64,000 nucleotides of DNA from JAPLVB01 sp964353635 (lineage in GTDB: Archaea; Aenigmatarchaeota; Aenigmatarchaeia; QMZP01). Positions 60,002 through 64,000 of the stretch are shown piece by piece; the first letter of the stretch is position 1; every line of letters starts with the position of its first letter. The notes under the pieces were generated by a model. The model did not search any database and was not told the DNA's origin. It saw nothing but the letters and a program-made list of their open reading frames with translations. The DNA lies in the NCBI GenBank assembly GCA_964353635.1, contig CAYGVS010000001.1:1-64000 (forward strand). The letters run 5' to 3'. A program made the position numbers and the translations under genes.

Positions 60002-61084
60002 TAGCCCGTCTCTCACAGTCTTCACTATCTTGTCTAGGTCTTTCTCTGTCAGAAGAGGGTGGACAGGCAAAGAAAGCACTTTCTCTGACGCTTCCTCCGC
60101 AAGTGGGCAACAGCCTTTCCTGAAGCCCATCCTCTCGTATGGCGGCTGCCTGTAAATAGGCTCAGGGTAATATACCTTAGCGCCAATACCATGGTGGTTG
60201 AGGTATTCAAGCAGCCTGTCCCTGTTCTTTTCAACCTTTATCGTGTACTGGTGGAATACATGCTTCACTCCTTTCTGGACGAAAGGAATCTGAATCCCTT
60301 CAAGGCCTGAGAGGGAGTCTGTGAGGAATCCCGCATTCTCTATCCTTTTTGAATTGAGAGCCTCGACTTTTTTCAGCTGCTCTATGCCTATGGAAGCCTG
60401 CATGTCAGTCATCCTGAAGTTGTAAGATATTATCTCGTGCCTGTAAGGCCTGGACTGTCCCTGGTTCCTCATTATGGAAGCCTTTTCGGCAAGCTCCTCG
60501 GAGCCGGTGAGTATCATACCCCCCTCTCCTGTTGTGATGTTCTTGGTCGCATAGAAGGAGAATGCGGACAGGCGGCTGAAGCCACCTACCTTTTTGCCTT
60601 TGTATTCAGCCCCCACAGCCTGGGCGGCATCCTCAATCAGCTCTGCGCCTGCGTATCTGCATGTCTTGACGATTTGATCCATCTCGCAAGGCTGGCCATA
60701 AAGGTGCACGCATATCACAGCCTTTGTCCTCTCAGTCAGGCATTCCTTTATTTTGACGGGGTCTATATTGAAAGTCCTGGGGTCAATATCAGCAAAAACA
60801 GGCTTTGCCTCACAATGAAGAACAGCGTTGGCTGTTGAAGCAAACGAGAAAGGCGTGGTTATGACCTCATCCCCCTTCTTGAGGCCCAGAGCCTGCAGGC
60901 CTATCTGGAGGGCGGCTGTTCCGGAGGAAACGGCCACACCGAACTTAGCGCCCACATATCTTGAAAAATCTGTCTCAAACTCCCTTACCTTTTCTCCTTG
61001 CACAAGATTCCCTGACCTGAGGACAGAAACAACAGCATCAATCTCTTCCTTTCCGATTGAGGGCTTTGATATGGGAATGACCAT
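59990..61084 (-). CDS. DegT/DnrJ/EryC1 sugar aminotransferase
   Basis: A 364-residue PLP enzyme. The Schiff-base lysine is in FYATKNITTGEGG, with E-D-A-A-Q upstream (PLP contact) and S-S-G-T-A-A-L near residue 54. It transfers an amino group from glutamate to a keto-sugar nucleotide (WlbC/WbpE-like). It converges on the acetyltransferase gene with a 12-base overlap. Together with the neighbours it completes a diacetamido sugar pathway for envelope glycans. Confidence 0.9.
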   Translation of the reverse strand: MVIPISKPSIGKEEIDAVVSVLRSGNLVQGEKVREFETDFSRYVGAKFGVAVSSGTAALQIGLQALGLKKGDEVITTPFSFASTANAVLHCEAKPVFADIDPRTFNIDPVKIKECLTERTKAVICVHLYGQPCEMDQIVKTCRYAGAELIEDAAQAVGAEYKGKKVGGFSRLSAFSFYATKNITTGEGGMILTGSEELAEKASIMRNQGQSRPYRHEIISYNFRMTDMQASIGIEQLKKVEALNSKRIENAGFLTDSLSGLEGIQIPFVQKGVKHVFHQYTIKVEKNRDRLLEYLNHHGIGAKVYYPEPIYRQPPYERMGFRKGCCPLAEEASEKVLSLPVHPLLTEKDLDKIVKTVRDGLSSA

Positions 61085-61250
61085 ACTATCTTCTGCCCAA
61101 GAAGGTATAAAAAAGGCTGTAAACGTCCATTAACGTTAGCATTTATTAATAATATCCGTCTATAAACGTAAATTATAACATGCTTTTAAAAGACTGACAA
61201 GCCTTATATGATGAATATTATCCTCTTTTTTTGAGGGGTTTGGGTTTATT

Positions 61251-62294
61251 ATGACAGTAGGGATTGTAGGTTACGGAGCTTACATACCAAGATACAGGAT
61301 AAAAGCAGAAGAGATAGCCAAGATCTGGAGCGGGGACAGCGAGATTTCTAAGAAGATGAAAGGTGAGAAATCTGTCCCTAATCTGGATGAGGACGCTGTC
61401 ACCATGGCTGTGGAGGCCAGCAGGTCAGCCTTGGCGTTAGCAAGGATTGACCCTGCCAAGATTGGCGCGGTCTATGTGGGCTCTGAATCTCACCCTTATA
61501 TTGTCAAATCAACTTCTGCTATCGTAGCAGAGGCTATTGAGGCAACACCTGTCATGACAGCAGCTGACCTGGAGTTCGCATGCAAGGCAGGCACAGCAGG
61601 CTTCCAGGCAATAATGGGGATGATAGAAAGCCAGATGATAGAGTACGGCCTCGGCATAGGGGCGGACACTGCCCAGGGAAGGCCTGGAGATGAGCTGGAA
61701 TACACTGCAGCTGCAGGGGCAGCAGCATACATCTTCGGGAAGGCTCAGACGATTGCTGATATTGAAGGCACCTACTCATTCACAACAGACACCCCTGATT
61801 TCTGGAGAAGGGAAGGACAGCAGTTTCCAAGGCACGCCGGCCGCTTCACAGGAGACCCTTCATATTTCAGGCATGTGCTCTCAGCCACAAGAGGCATGCT
61901 TGAGAAGATGGGCACGACCGTCAAGGACTATGATTATTTCATATTCCATCAGCCAAACGCCAAGTTCCCCTTGCAGGCAGCAGACACCCTAGGCATCCCA
62001 AAGGAGAAGCTCTCAGCTGGCCTGCTTTTCCCTTATATAGGTAACACATACTCGGGAGCAGTGCCGCTTGGCCTGGCAGCTGTCCTTGATGTGGCGAAGC
62101 CCGGCCAGAGGATACTTGCGACATCCTATGGTTCCGGCGCAGGCGCTGATTCATTCTCCATCCAGGTCAATGACCTTATTGAAGAAAGGAGAGGCAATGC
62201 GCCACTTGTGAAGAGCATGATAGAAAGCAAGGTCTATCTTAATTATGCGCAGTATGCCAAGTTCAGGAGGAAGCTCAAGGGCATGGGCGAGTAG
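61251..62294 (+). CDS. Hydroxymethylglutaryl-CoA synthase
   Basis: A 347-residue archaeal HMG-CoA synthase of the thiolase superfamily; catalytic cysteine C111 in LEFACKAGT, with H-Q-P-N-A-K later. It condenses acetoacetyl-CoA with acetyl-CoA to HMG-CoA for the mevalonate pathway. The spacer upstream has AT-rich promoter sequence and a C-C-T-C-T(7)-G-A-G-G hairpin just before the ATG. Confidence 0.94.
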   Translation: MTVGIVGYGAYIPRYRIKAEEIAKIWSGDSEISKKMKGEKSVPNLDEDAVTMAVEASRSALALARIDPAKIGAVYVGSESHPYIVKSTSAIVAEAIEATPVMTAADLEFACKAGTAGFQAIMGMIESQMIEYGLGIGADTAQGRPGDELEYTAAAGAAAYIFGKAQTIADIEGTYSFTTDTPDFWRREGQQFPRHAGRFTGDPSYFRHVLSATRGMLEKMGTTVKDYDYFIFHQPNAKFPLQAADTLGIPKEKLSAGLLFPYIGNTYSGAVPLGLAAVLDVAKPGQRILATSYGSGAGADSFSIQVNDLIEERRGNAPLVKSMIESKVYLNYAQYAKFRRKLKGMGE

Positions 62295-62306
62295 AAGATT
62301 TTCAAA

Positions 62307-62330
62307 GGAAGGTGTCCACAGACACCTTCC
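62307..62330 (+). promoter_or_regulatory. Perfect hairpin between HMG-CoA synthase and thiolase
   Basis: GGAAGGTGTC (62307-62316) pairs with GACACCTTCC (62321-62330), ten base pairs and a CACA loop. AGGAG follows at once and then the thiolase ATG at 62341. The core arms GAAGGTGTC/GACACCTTC are identical to the outer stem of the L1 leader element. Confidence 0.7.
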
Positions 62331-62340
62331 AGGAGATAAC

Positions 62341-63525
62341 ATGTTCGAAACAACCAAACCAAAAAGGGATGTAGCCATTATCGGAGTCGGTTACACCAAG
62401 TTCGGCGAGCTCTGGGACAAGGGGCTCAGGGACTTGGTTGTGGAGGCAGGGGTCAAGGCAGTGGAGAACGCAGGCATATCAGGAAAGCAGCTGCAGCTCA
62501 TAATAGGCGGCAACATGTCAGGAGGCCTTTTCGTCGGCCAGGAGCACACAGGAGCGCTTTTTGCTGACTATCTTGGCCTCAACCATATCCCCGCAATCAG
62601 GACAGAGGCTGCATGCGCCAGCTCCAGCGTCGGCCTCAGGGTGGGCTATCTTGCAGTGGCCTCAGGCCTTTATGATTTCGTGGCGGTTGGTGGAGCTGAG
62701 AAGATGACTGATGTCTACGGCCCCCATGCAACAACAGCCCTAGCGAGCGCGATGGACCAGGAAGGCGAGGCCTATTTCGGAGTCACGTTCCCAGGAGTTT
62801 ACGCCCTGTTGGCCAACAGGCACATGCACGAGTTCGGAACCACGAGGGAGCAGATGGCAATGGTCGCTGTCAAAAACCATGAGAACGCCATGCACAACCC
62901 GATAGCGCATTTCCACAAGAAGATTACAGTGGAGGATGTCATTGCTTCCCAGCTTGTAGCAGATCCACTCAGGCTTCTGGACTGCTCCCCGATAAGCGAC
63001 GGGGCTGCGGCAGTGATACTGGCCCCTGCTGACAAAGCAAAGCAGTACACAGACTCTCCCATATACATAAAAGCCTCTGCTCAGGCTTCAGACACACTCA
63101 GCCTGTTCTCAAGAAGGGATATTTGCACCCTGGATGCCACTGTGCGGGCAGCAAGGCACGCGTACGAGCAGGCTAAGCTGGAGCCGAAGGACATAAACTT
63201 CGCAGAGGTCCATGACTGCTTCACGATTAACGAGCTTGTCGCCTATGAGGACCTTGGATTCTGCAAGAAAGGCGAAGGCGGGAAGTTCATGGAAAGCGGC
63301 CAAACCCTCATGGGAGGGAAGATACCTGTGAACACCTCAGGAGGGCTCAAAGGCAAGGGCCATCCTGTGGGAGCGACAGGCGTGGCGCAGATAGTCGAAC
63401 TAGTCCACCAGCTCACTGGACAGGCTGGGAAGCGCCAGGTGCCAGGAGCAGAAATCGGCCTTGCGCATAATGTGGGAGGATCAGGCGCAACGGTCGCTAT
63501 ACACATCCTGTCTAACAAACTGTAG
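62341..63525 (+). CDS. Acetyl-CoA C-acetyltransferase (thiolase)
   Basis: A 394-residue archaeal thiolase (SCP2-like): nucleophilic cysteine C92 in EAACASSSVG, the G-H-P-V-G-A-T-G histidine block, and H-N-V-G-G-S-G-A-T at the end. It makes acetoacetyl-CoA and, in archaea, forms a channelling complex with HMG-CoA synthase and the DUF35 protein encoded next to it (Vogeli et al. 2018). The ATG at 62341 with AGGAG upstream is the start; the frame is open further into the previous gene. Confidence 0.94.
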   Translation: MFETTKPKRDVAIIGVGYTKFGELWDKGLRDLVVEAGVKAVENAGISGKQLQLIIGGNMSGGLFVGQEHTGALFADYLGLNHIPAIRTEAACASSSVGLRVGYLAVASGLYDFVAVGGAEKMTDVYGPHATTALASAMDQEGEAYFGVTFPGVYALLANRHMHEFGTTREQMAMVAVKNHENAMHNPIAHFHKKITVEDVIASQLVADPLRLLDCSPISDGAAAVILAPADKAKQYTDSPIYIKASAQASDTLSLFSRRDICTLDATVRAARHAYEQAKLEPKDINFAEVHDCFTINELVAYEDLGFCKKGEGGKFMESGQTLMGGKIPVNTSGGLKGKGHPVGATGVAQIVELVHQLTGQAGKRQVPGAEIGLAHNVGGSGATVAIHILSNKL

Positions 63526-63533
63526 GTGTTATT

Positions 63534-63935
63534 ATGCAAGAATACGCAGTGCCATTTCATTGGAGAAGGTTCAAGGAAAGATACACGCTGATCGGCTCTA
63601 AGTGCGGCCAATGCGGGAAATATTTCTACCCGAAAAGAACAATCTGCCCCTCATGCAGAAGAGGCGGGAAGATGCAGGACACAAAGCTGAGCGGAAAGGG
63701 CAAGGTCTTTGCATACACTGTAATCCGCGTCCCCCCATCAGGCTTCAAGATATATGCGCCTTATGTTGTGGCCATAATAGAGCTGGAAGAGGGATGCAAG
63801 CTCGTTTCTCAGATAATTGACGTGGAGCCCGGGCAGGTGAAGATAGGCATGCCTGTTAAGACATGCTTCAGAAAGATCAGGGAAGACAATGACTCAGGCA
63901 TAATCCTGTACGGGTTCAAGTTCAAGCTTGCTTAG
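63534..63935 (+). CDS. DUF35 OB-fold protein with zinc ribbon
   Basis: A 133-residue protein: an N-terminal zinc ribbon (C24-x-x-C27, C38-x-x-C41) and an OB fold (about 55-130). In archaea this protein bridges the thiolase and HMG-CoA synthase and shares their CoA-binding site. The order synthase-thiolase-DUF35 is conserved. The remaining 65 bases of the window are AT-rich with no gene. Confidence 0.93.
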   Translation: MQEYAVPFHWRRFKERYTLIGSKCGQCGKYFYPKRTICPSCRRGGKMQDTKLSGKGKVFAYTVIRVPPSGFKIYAPYVVAIIELEEGCKLVSQIIDVEPGQVKIGMPVKTCFRKIREDNDSGIILYGFKFKLA

Positions 63936-64000
63936 CTTTGGATATCAATATAATAAACCAGTGATAAAAAATACAAACGCAGTAATTAAAAGAATAATTC

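Overview
The window is archaeal chromosome. It encodes Orc1/Cdc6, a DNA polymerase D small subunit, family B DNA polymerase, Hjc, NAC, Spt5, SecE, ribosomal proteins L11-L1-L10(P0)-L12(P1), archaeal-type PheRS, AlaRS and GlyRS, GGPP synthase and the HMG-CoA synthase/thiolase/DUF35 trio of the mevalonate pathway. Promoters are TATA boxes about 22-30 bases before starts, and many transcripts look leaderless. Secreted Cys-rich proteins, pilin-type signals and a multi-intron tRNA suggest an uncultivated, perhaps DPANN-type, lineage; the phylum is a weak inference. A run of exactly 100 N at 41277-41376 shows this is a scaffold.

Layout. 0-6.7 kb: partial acyl-CoA synthetase (ADP-forming), an aminotransferase, two unrecognised proteins (one with a SWIM-type zinc motif), Hjc, an HTH regulator and a phosphoesterase. 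6.7-13.6 kb: accessory island with a DDE transposase, a small winged-helix gene with a shared operator, and an AT-rich operon of MORC/GHKL ATPase, AbiEii-like nucleotidyltransferase and DNA methyltransferase, converging on a BglII-type endonuclease. 13.6-20 kb: replication block with a candidate origin (ORB-like boxes), Orc1/Cdc6, a DP1 whose phosphoesterase site looks lost, a frameshifted TctA-like permease, a second ORB-like pair, then PolB. 20-31 kb: NAC, Ca2+-ATPase, GlyRS, glycosyltransferases, a methyltransferase and PheST. 31-34 kb: MinD, a tRNA-Arg(CCU) apparently carrying three introns, and a lamin-tail lipoprotein interrupted by TGA at a Cys position. 34-39.2 kb: winged helix, roadblock-like, FIST, LuxE-like and LuxC-like genes converging on a KaiC-like ATPase, next to GGPP synthase. 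40.3-41.4 kb: many GCTTAAGC palindromes around an HTH gene, with the gap inside a repeat copy. 41.6-45.6 kb: secE-spt5-L11 and L1-L10-L12. 45.6-51.3 kb: two large exported Cys-rich proteins. 51.4-61 kb: AlaRS, a thioredoxin-like protein, PHP, and a surface-glycan cluster. 61-64 kb: start of the mevalonate pathway.

Most promising signals: (1) the MORC + nucleotidyltransferase + methyltransferase + BglII-type module beside the replication origin; (2) the FIST/roadblock/LuxE/LuxC/KaiC cluster with no luciferase; (3) a family of perfect hairpins opening with GAA and closing with TTC before internal operon genes, including a covarying two-level structure in the L1 leader and inside the PHP gene; (4) the triple-intron tRNA; (5) the degenerate DP1; (6) the GCTTAAGC array. 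All functions are inferred from sequence reading alone; no database search was run.
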